This document shows positions 53,989 through 64,000 of a stretch of 64,000 nucleotides of DNA, one piece after another. The notes beneath the pieces are model-generated. The model was not told the DNA's origin and made no database searches. It saw only the letters and a list, made by a program, of their open reading frames with translations. This DNA comes from Oleiagrimonas sp963821885. GTDB taxonomy: Bacteria > Pseudomonadota > Gammaproteobacteria > Xanthomonadales > Rhodanobacteraceae. The translations under genes were made by a program, and so were the position numbers. The DNA is taken from positions 62,001 through 126,000 of the forward strand of contig CAWGFN010000005.1 of NCBI GenBank assembly GCA_963821885.1, in the 5' to 3' direction. Position 1 is the first letter of the stretch; every line of letters starts with the position of its first letter.

Positions 53989-54822
53989 ATGACCACCCGC
54001 ACCATCACCCGCCGCGTGCGCGGCCAGCCCGCATCCGACGGCGCCGGCGTGCGCCTGACCCGCGTCATCGGCCAGCCGCAGCTGGACATGCTCGATCCGT
54101 TCCTGCTGCTGGACGAGTTCGGCTCGGACCAGCCCGGCGACTACATCGCCGGCTTCCCCGAGCACCCGCACCGCGGTTTCGAGACCGTCACCTACATGCT
54201 CGACGGGCGCATGCGCCACGGCGACAACCAGGGCAATACCGGCCTGCTGCGGTCCGGCAGCGTGCAGTGGATGACCGCCGGGCGCGGCATCGTGCACTCG
54301 GAGATGCCCGAGCAGGAAGAAGGCCTGATGCGCGGTTTCCAGCTGTGGGTCAACCTGCCGGCCAGCGACAAGATGACCGCGCCGCGCTACCAGGACATCG
54401 CGCCGGAGGAGATCCCCGAGGTCGAGCCGGCCGAGGGCGTGACGGTGCGCGTGGTGGCCGGACGCTTCGGCGACACCACCGGTCCGGTGGCCGGCATCGT
54501 CACGCAGCCGCTGTACCTGGACATCGCGCTTGGGCCGGGGACCGCCATCGACGTGCCGGTGCCGACCGGCCACAACGCCTTTGCCTACGTGTTCGAGGGC
54601 GACGACGTGGCCCTTGGCGACGAGCGCCTGCAGCGCGGCGAGCTGGCGGTGCTGTCGGACGGCGATGCGGTCAACCTGGTCGCCGGCGATACTGCCGCTC
54701 GGGTCCTGCTGGTGGCCGGCAAGCCGCTGCGCGAGCCGGTGGCCCGCTACGGCCCGTTCGTGATGAACACGCGCCAGGAAATCATCCAGGCGGTCGAGGA
54801 CTTCAACGCCGGCCGGTTCTGA
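53989..54822 (+). CDS. Pirin family protein
   Basis: A 277-residue bicupin. The metal-site motif HPHRGFETVTYMLDG (about 56-70) and GSVQWMTAGRGIVHSEMP give the iron-binding histidines and glutamate of pirins; the C-terminal cupin ends in GPFVMNTRQEIIQAVEDFNAGRF. Bacterial pirins include quercetinases and redox-sensing regulators; which one applies here is open. A purine-rich GAGGGGG precedes the ATG. It heads a same-strand series with a DoxX gene, a YghU-like gene and a dienelactone hydrolase gene. Confidence 0.93.
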   Translation: MTTRTITRRVRGQPASDGAGVRLTRVIGQPQLDMLDPFLLLDEFGSDQPGDYIAGFPEHPHRGFETVTYMLDGRMRHGDNQGNTGLLRSGSVQWMTAGRGIVHSEMPEQEEGLMRGFQLWVNLPASDKMTAPRYQDIAPEEIPEVEPAEGVTVRVVAGRFGDTTGPVAGIVTQPLYLDIALGPGTAIDVPVPTGHNAFAYVFEGDDVALGDERLQRGELAVLSDGDAVNLVAGDTAARVLLVAGKPLREPVARYGPFVMNTRQEIIQAVEDFNAGRF

Positions 54823-54927
54823 GCGCATCCCGGCGCCGCGACCGCTTGTTCCCGCGGCGCCGCAACGTGCAGGGCGTGTTCGATCACGAGCGCGCCCCGC
54901 CATCTCCACCTGCAGAGGTATCCAACG

Positions 54928-55356
54928 ATGAACATGCAAGAAGGCGTGAAAGGCAAAGACGGCCTGCTGCTGGCCGCGCGCATCCTCCTGGCCCTGCTGT
55001 TCGTGGTCTTCGGCTGGGACAAGCTGGTCGGCTTCCACGGCACCGCGCAGTACATGGCCGGCGAAGGCCTGCCGATGCCCCAGGTGGCCGCGGCCATCGC
55101 CGTGGTGATGGAGTTCGTCGTCGGCCTGGCCCTGATCCTGGGCATCGCGACCCGTCCGCTGGCGTTGCTGCTGGCCGCCTACACGCTGGCCACGGCCTTC
55201 ATCGGCCACCACTTCTGGACCATGGCGGGCATGGAACGCTATTTGAACGCGATCAACTTCTACAAGAACCTCGGCATCATCGGTGGCCTGTTGGCGCTGT
55301 ACGTGACCGGTCCCGGCGCGTACGCGATCGACGCCAAGCGGCGCAAGGCTGGCTGA
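54928..55356 (+). CDS. DoxX family membrane protein
   Basis: A 142-residue inner-membrane protein with four helices: LLAARILLALLFVVFGWDKLVGF, MPQVAAAIAVVMEFVVGLALILGI, RPLALLLAAYTLATAFIGHHFW and NLGIIGGLLALYVTGPGAYAID. The FGWDKL and GHHFW features are typical of the DoxX/YphA group. The physiological role is unclear, possibly redox or sulfur stress. It lies between the pirin and YghU-like genes. Confidence 0.9.
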   Translation: MNMQEGVKGKDGLLLAARILLALLFVVFGWDKLVGFHGTAQYMAGEGLPMPQVAAAIAVVMEFVVGLALILGIATRPLALLLAAYTLATAFIGHHFWTMAGMERYLNAINFYKNLGIIGGLLALYVTGPGAYAIDAKRRKAG

Positions 55357-55378
55357 ACCGGGGCGCGGTCGTTTCCAT

Positions 55379-55407
55379 GCGTCGGCCGTTGAATGCGCGG
55401 CCGACGC
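55379..55407. repeat. 10-bp perfect hairpin between doxX-like and yghU-like genes
   Basis: GCGTCGGCCG at 55379-55388 pairs exactly with 55398-55407 around a 9-nt loop, 22 bp after the DoxX stop. No T tract follows, so it may be a Rho-dependent or stabilising structure. Confidence 0.4.
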
Positions 55408-55470
55408 CATCATGTAGGGATGGAGCGGCGCACGCATCCGGCCGCAACCACGAGACAAGCACGGCCAATC

Positions 55471-56355
55471 ATGAGCGACAGCAACGCAGGCTATACCCCT
55501 CCCGTGATCTGGACCTGGGATCGCGACAATGGCGGCAAGTTCGCCAGCATCAACCGACCGACCGCCGGCGCCACGCACGACGCCGCGCTGCCGGTCGGAC
55601 GCCATCCGCTGCAGCTGTATTCGCTGGCCACGCCGAACGGGGTCAAGGCCACGATCATGCTCGAGGAGCTGCTGGCCCTGGGCCATGCCGGCGCCGAGTA
55701 CGACGCCTGGCTGATCGACATCAACACCGGCGACCAATTCGGCAGCGGCTTCGTCCAGGTCAACCCCAACTCGAAGATTCCCGCGCTGCTCGACCGCAGC
55801 GGCGCCCGGCCACAGCGGGTGTTCGAGTCCGGCGCGATCCTGCTGTATCTGGCCGAGAAGTTCGAGGCGCTGCTGCCCGCCGATCCGGGGGCGCGCACCG
55901 AGGCGCTGTCGTGGCTGTTCTGGCAGATGGGCAGCGCACCCTACCTCGGCGGCGGCTTCGGTCATTTCTACGCCTACGCGCCACGCAAGATGAAATATCC
56001 GATCGACCGCTACGCGCTGGAGGTCAAGCGCCAGCTCGACGTGCTCGACCGGCGCCTGGCCGAGGCGCCCTTCCTGGGCGGCGAGGACTACAGCATCGCC
56101 GACATCGCCAACTGGCCGTGGTATGGCGCCCTGGCCCTGGGCACGCTGTACGATGCCGGCACGTTCCTGCAGGTCGGCGACTACGCGCACGTGCAGCGCT
56201 GGGCACGGCAGATCGCCGAACGCCCCGCCGTGCAGCGCGGTCGCATGGTCAACCGGACCTGGGGCGAGCCGTCCGGGCAGCTGCGCGAGCGCCATGACGC
56301 GAGCGATTTCGAGCACCGCACCCTGGACAAGCTGGAGGCGCAGGCGTCCGGTTGA
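55471..56355 (+). CDS. yghU: YghU-like glutathione-dependent disulfide-bond oxidoreductase
   Basis: A 294-residue GST-fold protein of the Nu class. The N-terminus YTPPVIWTWDRDNGGKFASINRPTAGATHDAALPVG is characteristic of YghU; the glutathione site reads VNPNSKIPALLD and ESGAILLYLAEKF, and the C-terminal domain has GGEDYSIADIANWPWYG. Family members reduce disulfides or peroxides with two glutathiones. ATG 55471 gives the family start; 26 upstream in-frame codons are unrelated. Confidence 0.93.
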   Translation: MSDSNAGYTPPVIWTWDRDNGGKFASINRPTAGATHDAALPVGRHPLQLYSLATPNGVKATIMLEELLALGHAGAEYDAWLIDINTGDQFGSGFVQVNPNSKIPALLDRSGARPQRVFESGAILLYLAEKFEALLPADPGARTEALSWLFWQMGSAPYLGGGFGHFYAYAPRKMKYPIDRYALEVKRQLDVLDRRLAEAPFLGGEDYSIADIANWPWYGALALGTLYDAGTFLQVGDYAHVQRWARQIAERPAVQRGRMVNRTWGEPSGQLRERHDASDFEHRTLDKLEAQASG

Positions 56356-56450
56356 GCGCGGCGACCTGCCGTCGCATCCGCCCGGCCGACGCTTGCGTAC
56401 GTCATGGGCAGCATGCCCATCCACCCTTTGCATCGACGAGGAGCACCACC

Positions 56451-57160
56451 ATGACCCAAGTCCACGGCACGACCGTCACCTTCGTCCGCCCCGACGGCCA
56501 GAAGGTCGAGGGCTACCTGGCCCGCCCCGCCGCGCACGGCGACAAGGCCCCCGCGGTGGTGGTGATCCAGGAATGGTGGGGACTGAACGAGCAGATCCGC
56601 GGCGTCGCCGATCGCCTGGCCGCTGCGGCTACCAGGCGCTGGTGCCCGACCTGTACCGGGGCAAGAGCACGGTGGAGGAAGAGGAGGCGCATCACCTGAT
56701 GGAGGGACTGGATTTCTCCGACGCGGTGTCGCAGGACATCCGCGGCGCGGTCGCGGAGCTCAAGAAGAGCGCCGGCAGGGTCGCCGTGATGGGCTTCTGC
56801 ATGGGCGGCGCGCTGACCGTGCTCTCGGCCTGCAACATCCCCGAGCTGTCCGCGGCGGTGATCTACTACGGCGCGCCGCCACTGGAATATGTCGATCCGG
56901 CCGGCATCACCTTCCCGGTGATGGGCCACTTCGGCACCCAGGACGCGTTCTTCCCGATCGACGGCATCGACCAGCTGGAGGCGAAGATGAAGGACGCCGG
57001 GGTCGCCACCGAGTTCCATCGCTACCTGGCCCATCATGCCTTCGCCAACGAGACCGCGGTCGGCGAGGGCCGCATCGCCGGTACCCAGTACGACCCCGCC
57101 TGGGCGCAGATGGCCTGGGATCGCACGCTGACCTTCCTCGGCCGCACGCTGTGGTCGTGA
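56451..57160 (+). pseudogene. Dienelactone hydrolase family protein, single frameshift
   Basis: Two overlapping frames make one alpha/beta hydrolase. MTQVHGTTVTFVRPDGQKVE to VADRLAAA lies in the first, and YQALVPDLYRGKSTVEEEEA to the end in the second. Restoring one G in GCGG at 56625-56628 would give RLAAAGYQALVPDL, the expected sequence, and a product of about 236 residues. The nucleophile cysteine is in GFCMGG, with EWWGLNEQI upstream and a histidine in LAHHAFAN. GAGGAG precedes the ATG. Either a recent inactivation or an assembly error. Confidence 0.85.
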
Positions 57161-57263
57161 TGGACGACATCGTATCCGGCCCGATCGGTGTATCGGCTTG
57201 TCCGGAGGCCCGTGCCGAACCAACCGGCCAGCAAGGTCGACGAACGAATCCCGGCCCAAGACC

Positions 57264-58292
57264 ATGAAGGCATCGAATGCGCACACGATCCGCAACCGCG
57301 GCCAGGCGATGACGCGCCGCATCGCGTGGGCGGTGCTGGTCTTGGCGCTGGTACTGTCCGTCGCCTCGGCGGCACGGCCAGCGGCCGAGACGTTCTGGCA
57401 TCCGGAAATCGCGCCGAGCGGACCGCTGGTCATGGTGGTCAGCCTCGACGAGCAGCAGCTGTACGTCTACCGCAACGGCGTGGCGATCGGGATCAGCTCG
57501 ATCAGCACCGGCAAGCCCGGCTACGAGACGCCCACCGGGGTCTACACGATCCTGCAGAAAGAGCGTGAGCACTACTCCAACCTCTACGACGATGCGCCGA
57601 TGCCATGGATGCAGCGCCTGACCTGGGACGGCGTGGCCATGCATGCGGGGGCGTTGCCCGGCCGCGCGGCCTCGCACGGTTGCATCCGCTTGCCGGCGAC
57701 GTTCGCCCGGGACCTGTACGCCGTCACGCGGCCGGGCGACGTGGTGGTGGTGGCCGATGCCAGGGTGGCGCCCGCGAGCATCGTGCATCCGTCGGCGGTG
57801 GCGCCGGTCGACCTGGCCGGACAGCCGGTGGTGCTTGCGCCGGGCGGTGTCGATGCATGGCCGACCGACGCCAACGGGAGCGACGGGTTTGTCAGCGTGA
57901 TCATCAGCACCGTGGATCGCACGGCCTACGTACTGCGCAATGGCCACCTGGTCGCCCATGCGCCGATCGAGGTGGCCGCGGATGCCGATGTGCACGGCAT
58001 CCTGCTGTATGTGATGGAAGGCAACGCCACGGCCAACGCGACGCCGCCGTCATCGGCCCTGGCGCACCGCTGGAGTGGCTATCGCATCGGCGGCACCGGA
58101 CCGGTGCCCGCCCCCGCCACGCTGTCGCGGCAGATTCACCTTCCGCAGACCTTCGGCAAGGGACTGCGCGCGGCGTTGCGTCCCGGCACCACCGTGCTGG
58201 TCACGGATCTACCCGGTTACGGCCGTTCGCCGGATCCGTCGTTCGGCGCGCTTCTGCAGTCCGCGCCGCCCAGTGAAGCGCCGCGACATTGA
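57264..58292 (+). CDS. Exported L,D-transpeptidase (YkuD domain)
   Basis: A 342-residue protein. A signal segment (about 18-37, IAWAVLVLALVLSVASAARP) is followed by a YkuD domain (about 52-150: LVMVVSLDEQQLYVYRNG, STGKPGYETPTGVYTI, and catalytic SHGCIRLP with the nucleophilic cysteine). The C-terminal part repeats a weak YkuD-like strand pattern (VSVIISTVDRTAYVLRNGH) without cysteine. Such enzymes crosslink peptidoglycan or attach lipoproteins. ATG 57309 (MTRRIAW) would give a more usual signal peptide and is an alternative. Confidence 0.88.
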   Translation: MKASNAHTIRNRGQAMTRRIAWAVLVLALVLSVASAARPAAETFWHPEIAPSGPLVMVVSLDEQQLYVYRNGVAIGISSISTGKPGYETPTGVYTILQKEREHYSNLYDDAPMPWMQRLTWDGVAMHAGALPGRAASHGCIRLPATFARDLYAVTRPGDVVVVADARVAPASIVHPSAVAPVDLAGQPVVLAPGGVDAWPTDANGSDGFVSVIISTVDRTAYVLRNGHLVAHAPIEVAADADVHGILLYVMEGNATANATPPSSALAHRWSGYRIGGTGPVPAPATLSRQIHLPQTFGKGLRAALRPGTTVLVTDLPGYGRSPDPSFGALLQSAPPSEAPRH

Positions 58293-58341
58293 GTCGCATG
58301 GCATAAAACCCTGAACAATCTCAATAAAACCGGAGACGAAC

Positions 58342-58380
58342 ATGGGTAAGATCAGACACCCGTACTCCCCTGGGCATTGA
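58342..58380 (+). CDS. Candidate 12-codon leader peptide
   Basis: ATG 58342 opens MGKIRHPYSPGH and stops at TGA 58378-58380, 5 nt before the next gene's ATG. CGGAG lies 6 nt upstream of this ATG, while the downstream gene has no Shine-Dalgarno sequence of its own. Translation of the short frame would therefore deliver ribosomes to the second transpeptidase gene. Evidence is positional only. Confidence 0.4.
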   Translation: MGKIRHPYSPGH

Positions 58381-58385
58381 TTCAC

Positions 58386-59117
58386 ATGCACCTGCACACA
58401 CTGCACAAGGCGTGGTTTCGCGCCGCGTCCGCGATCGTGCTCATGAGCTGCGTCGCGGTCGTGCATGCCGCTGCACCGACTCCCGCGAGCGCCGGTAGCG
58501 GCCTGGCGACGGCGCTGCATCAGGCCGCGCCAGGGGCCAACCCCCGCGTCCTCGCGCTGGCCACGCGCGCGTTGGGCTGCGTGCGTCGGACGATGCCGGT
58601 GCGCACACTGAGCGTGATCGATTACTCGCTGCCGTCCACCACGCCGCGCCTGTGGGTGTTCGACCTGTCCCGGCGCACGTTGCTGTTCCATGTCCTGGTG
58701 GCCCACGGCCGCAACAGTGGCGGACAATTCGCCACGCACTTCTCCAACCGCGAGGGCAGCCTGATGTCGAGCCTGGGCACCTTCGTCACGGACGGGACCT
58801 ACGTCGGCCACAACGGCTACTCGCTGCGCCTGAAGGGCCTGGACGGGCGCTTCAACGACCATGCCGAGGAGCGCGCCATCGTGATCCACGGCGCGCCCTA
58901 TGTCAGCCAGAAGTTCGCCCGGGCCCAGGGCCGCATCGGTCGCAGCTGGGGCTGCCCGGCGGTGCGGGCGGCCGTGGCCCGGCCGCTGATCGACACCATC
59001 CGCAGGCAATCGATGGTGTTCGCCTACTACCCCGATCCGGCATTCCTGCACGGTGCGCCGACGCTGGTCGATTGCGGGGAATCGGCCGCCGGTGGCGCGG
59101 CCCCGGTCGCGCCCTGA
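58386..59117 (+). CDS. Exported murein L,D-transpeptidase catalytic domain family protein
   Basis: A 243-residue protein with a signal peptide (MHLHTLHKAWFRAASAIVLMSCVAVVHA) and a YkuD_2-type domain: VIDYSLPSTTPRLWVFDLSRRTLLFHVLVAHGRNSGGQFATHFSNREGSLMSSLG has the family layout, and the nucleophile cysteine is in RSWGCPAV, with VIHGAPYVS supplying the histidine. This is a different subfamily from the preceding YkuD gene, 93 bp upstream. Start is uncertain between ATG 58386 and TTG 58377. Confidence 0.86.
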   Translation: MHLHTLHKAWFRAASAIVLMSCVAVVHAAAPTPASAGSGLATALHQAAPGANPRVLALATRALGCVRRTMPVRTLSVIDYSLPSTTPRLWVFDLSRRTLLFHVLVAHGRNSGGQFATHFSNREGSLMSSLGTFVTDGTYVGHNGYSLRLKGLDGRFNDHAEERAIVIHGAPYVSQKFARAQGRIGRSWGCPAVRAAVARPLIDTIRRQSMVFAYYPDPAFLHGAPTLVDCGESAAGGAAPVAP

Positions 59118-59160
59118 GAAGGTCGTTGCCGCGCCGGGCATGTGCCGGTGCCAGGGGTGA

Positions 59161-59682
59161 TCAGCCGGACTGACCGCTGCTGCGGTGATAGCGCAAGGCG
59201 TGCAGCACGCGCGTCAGGCCGTGCGCGCCCAGCACCAGCCCGAGGCCGAGCGCGGCGCGTGCCAGGCTGCTCAGCAGGTAGGCCACGTGGATGGCATAGG
59301 GCATCTGCGGCGGCTGGAGGGCATCCCAGATGCGCACGCCCTCGAACAGAATCGATGGCAGTGCCTCGCTCACCAGCACCACGCCGGTGATGACGAAGGC
59401 CGTGGTCATCAGGCCGGCATGATCGATGTCACCGGCCTGGACCGCCCGCGTGTCCCGGGTGATCCAGCGTGACACCTGCGGCGCGGCCAGCCACAGCGCG
59501 AGCCCGATCACCAGCGGCGCGAAGATCCACGCGTAGGCCAGGACCAAGTAGGGCGAATGCCGCATGCCCACCGATTCCCGCAGCACATTGACCGCGACAT
59601 CGGCGATGTCGATGAAGGATTTCGTGATGAGATAAACGGCCAGGACGCGCAGGCCGACGAGACTCAACGAGCGGGGATTCAT
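59161..59682 (-). CDS. Four-helix membrane protein, unknown function
   Basis: A 173-residue inner-membrane protein with four hydrophobic segments (SLVGLRVLAVYLITKSFIDIA; LVLAYAWIFAPLVIGLALWLAA; LMTTAFVITGVVLVSEALPSIL; HVAYLLSSLARAALGLGLVLGA). I recognise no specific family; the layout resembles DUF2975-like or related small membrane proteins. ATG 59682 starts a compact protein; 20 further in-frame codons reach another ATG at 59742. It converges on the transpeptidase gene. Confidence 0.75.
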   Translation of the reverse strand: MNPRSLSLVGLRVLAVYLITKSFIDIADVAVNVLRESVGMRHSPYLVLAYAWIFAPLVIGLALWLAAPQVSRWITRDTRAVQAGDIDHAGLMTTAFVITGVVLVSEALPSILFEGVRIWDALQPPQMPYAIHVAYLLSSLARAALGLGLVLGAHGLTRVLHALRYHRSSGQSG

Positions 59683-59760
59683 GGCGCGGGCTCCCTGTCC
59701 GTGCGCGGCGGCGTGCCGCGTGTCCATGGGCCGAGGATACATGCGCGGCCGGGGGGAAGC

Positions 59761-62808
<3,048 letters not shown>

Positions 62809-62902
62809 CCGTCTCGCTCGGGCGTCAAAACCTCAAGACTAACAGGCCGCGACGACCCGTGCGCGGGTGGCGAAAAGCGTGCCGTGACGCAGGGCGGCCG
62901 GC

Positions 62903-63931
62903 TCAGGCCGGCGGAAAAAGCGGACTGGAATATTCGGGCTTCTGCTCGCGCGCCATCAGGATGCGCAGTCCCTCGGCGGGCGTGACCTCGCCGTGCAGGA
63001 CGGCGCGCACGCCGAAGGCGATGGGCAGGTCCAGGTCGTGCTGTTCGGCCAGGCGGCACACCTCGTCGGCGGTGACCACGCTCTCGACCACCTGGCCGAT
63101 CTCGGCGATCGCCTGGTCGATCGACACCCCGCGTCCCAGGGCCAGGCCGAGACGGCGGTTGCGCGACAGGTCGCCGGTGCAGGTGAGCACCAGGTCGCCG
63201 AGGCCGGACAGGCCCATCAGGGTCTCCGGACGCGCGCCCAGGGCCACGCCCAGCTGCAGCATCTCGTACATGCCGCGGGTGATCAGGCCGGCGCGGGCAT
63301 TGAGGCCCAACTGCATGCCGTCGGCCACGCCGGTGGCCACGGCCAGCACGTTCTTCATCGCGCCGCCGAGCTCGGCGCCGAGCATGTCGTCGCCGGTGTA
63401 GGCGCGGAAATTGCTCGAATGCAGCAGCTCGGCCAGGGTCTGGGCGAAGGCGGGCTCGGAGGCGTGCACGGTCACCGCGGTCGGCAGCCCGGCCACCACT
63501 TCCCGGGCGAACGAGGGCCCGGTGATGACCGCCATGGGCCGCCCGGGCAGATGCTCGCCGACCAGTTCATGCAGGAACCGCCCGGTGCCGGGTTCGAAAC
63601 CCTTGGTCGCCCAGCACACCGCGCAATTGCCCGGCAACAGCGGTGCGATAGCGTCCAGCAGGGCGGCAAAGGCGTGGCTGGGCACCGCGATCAGCACGAT
63701 GTCGGCGTTCGCCACGGCCTGGCCCAGGTCGGCCTCGAAGGCCAGTGAGGGCGGCAGCTGCAGATCCGGCAGGTAGCGCGTGTTGAGGTGTGTTGCCTGC
63801 ATGTCGGCCAGCGAAACGGCGTCACGCCCCCACAATGTGGTGGGCGTGCCATTGCGTGCCAGCAGGGCAGCCAGGGCGGTGCCCCACGAGCCGGCGCCGA
63901 GAACGCTGACGCGAAGCCTCGCCTGCGTCAT
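62903..63931 (-). CDS. gpsA: Glycerol-3-phosphate dehydrogenase [NAD(P)+]
   Basis: Reduces dihydroxyacetone phosphate to sn-glycerol 3-phosphate for phospholipid synthesis. The 342-residue protein has the Rossmann glycine loop VLGAGSWGTALAALLARNG, AVITGPSFAREVVAGLPTA, the catalytic lysine in LGGAMKNVLAVATGVADG, and NARAGLITRGMYEM with LSGLGDLVLTCTGDLSRNRRLG. It lies 10 bp downstream of secB, as in many gammaproteobacteria. Confidence 0.98.
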   Translation of the reverse strand: MTQARLRVSVLGAGSWGTALAALLARNGTPTTLWGRDAVSLADMQATHLNTRYLPDLQLPPSLAFEADLGQAVANADIVLIAVPSHAFAALLDAIAPLLPGNCAVCWATKGFEPGTGRFLHELVGEHLPGRPMAVITGPSFAREVVAGLPTAVTVHASEPAFAQTLAELLHSSNFRAYTGDDMLGAELGGAMKNVLAVATGVADGMQLGLNARAGLITRGMYEMLQLGVALGARPETLMGLSGLGDLVLTCTGDLSRNRRLGLALGRGVSIDQAIAEIGQVVESVVTADEVCRLAEQHDLDLPIAFGVRAVLHGEVTPAEGLRILMAREQKPEYSSPLFPPA

Positions 63932-63941
63932 GGGCGTGAAC

Positions 63942-64000
63942 TCAGGAGTTCAGCGACGGCGCCGAATCACCCTCGGCCATGCGGCGCTTCTGCTCGGCAT
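63942..64000 (-). CDS. secB: Probable protein-export chaperone SecB, C-terminal end (runs off the window)
   Basis: Only the last 18 codons are present, reading AEQKRRMAEGDSAPSLNS before the stop at 63942-63944. The tail is hydrophilic as in SecB proteins, and secB directly precedes gpsA in many gammaproteobacteria. Identification rests mostly on that gene order. Confidence 0.6.
   Translation of the reverse strand, partial: AEQKRRMAEGDSAPSLNS

Overview
The window looks like chromosome from a GC-rich gammaproteobacterium of the Xanthomonadales/Lysobacterales, most plausibly the Rhodanobacteraceae (Rhodanobacter, Dyella, Luteibacter and relatives). This is an inference from gene content and order: dnaA-dnaN-recF-gyrB is followed by a TPR protein, tonB-exbB-exbD-exbD and pdxJ, as I recall it from Xanthomonas chromosomes, with rpmH-rnpA-yidC-mnmE on the other side of dnaA. 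No ribosomal 16S sequence is present to settle the genus. The window is almost entirely coding; I see no rRNA, tRNA, CRISPR array, prophage or transposase gene.

Layout. 0-7.4 kb: end of a YafY-type regulator, a glutathione transferase, fbp, a CPBP membrane protease, a GntR/YtrA-controlled ABC transporter operon with a leaderless regulator gene, and a PA0069-type radical SAM protein. 7.4-15.0 kb: a coniferyl-aldehyde-type dehydrogenase, then a TonB-dependent receptor, a diheme HNE_0200-type lipoprotein gene and a beta-helix lipoprotein gene, with an AraC regulator upstream. The receptor and the diheme gene carry at least seven single-base frameshifts. 15.4-19.0 kb: acs, a phosphopantetheinyl transferase and pdxJ. 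19-23 kb: exbD, exbD, exbB, tonB and a TPR protein.

23-33.5 kb is the replication origin region: gyrB, recF, dnaN and dnaA run leftwards; rpmH, rnpA, yidC and mnmE run rightwards. The dnaA-dnaN gap carries DnaA boxes and is the likely oriC. Two perfect 18-bp palindromes inside recF match the parS centromere sequence bound by ParB. 33.6-47.8 kb: a dipeptidyl peptidase IV, hslVU, xerC, a DUF484 gene, dapF and lptM, an ATP-grasp (RLAN-RimK) gene divergent from a GNAT gene, a lipocalin, aroE, a YkgJ protein and a secreted S33 peptidase. 47.9-64 kb: a gamma-carbonic-anhydrase-like protein, a cNMP-patatin lipase, prlC, xthA, a YgfB-family protein, a pirin/DoxX/YghU/dienelactone-hydrolase block (the hydrolase frameshifted), two L,D-transpeptidase-like genes in tandem, a SNF2 helicase, gpsA and the end of secB.

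Most genes are housekeeping. Points worth a second look are the parS pair in recF, the frameshifted receptor/diheme/beta-helix locus, the RLAN-GNAT pair, the leaderless YtrA gene with an operator touching its start codon, two small elements bounded by 20- and 22-bp inverted repeats, the absence of yidD between rnpA and yidC, and a 12-codon leader frame ahead of the second transpeptidase.
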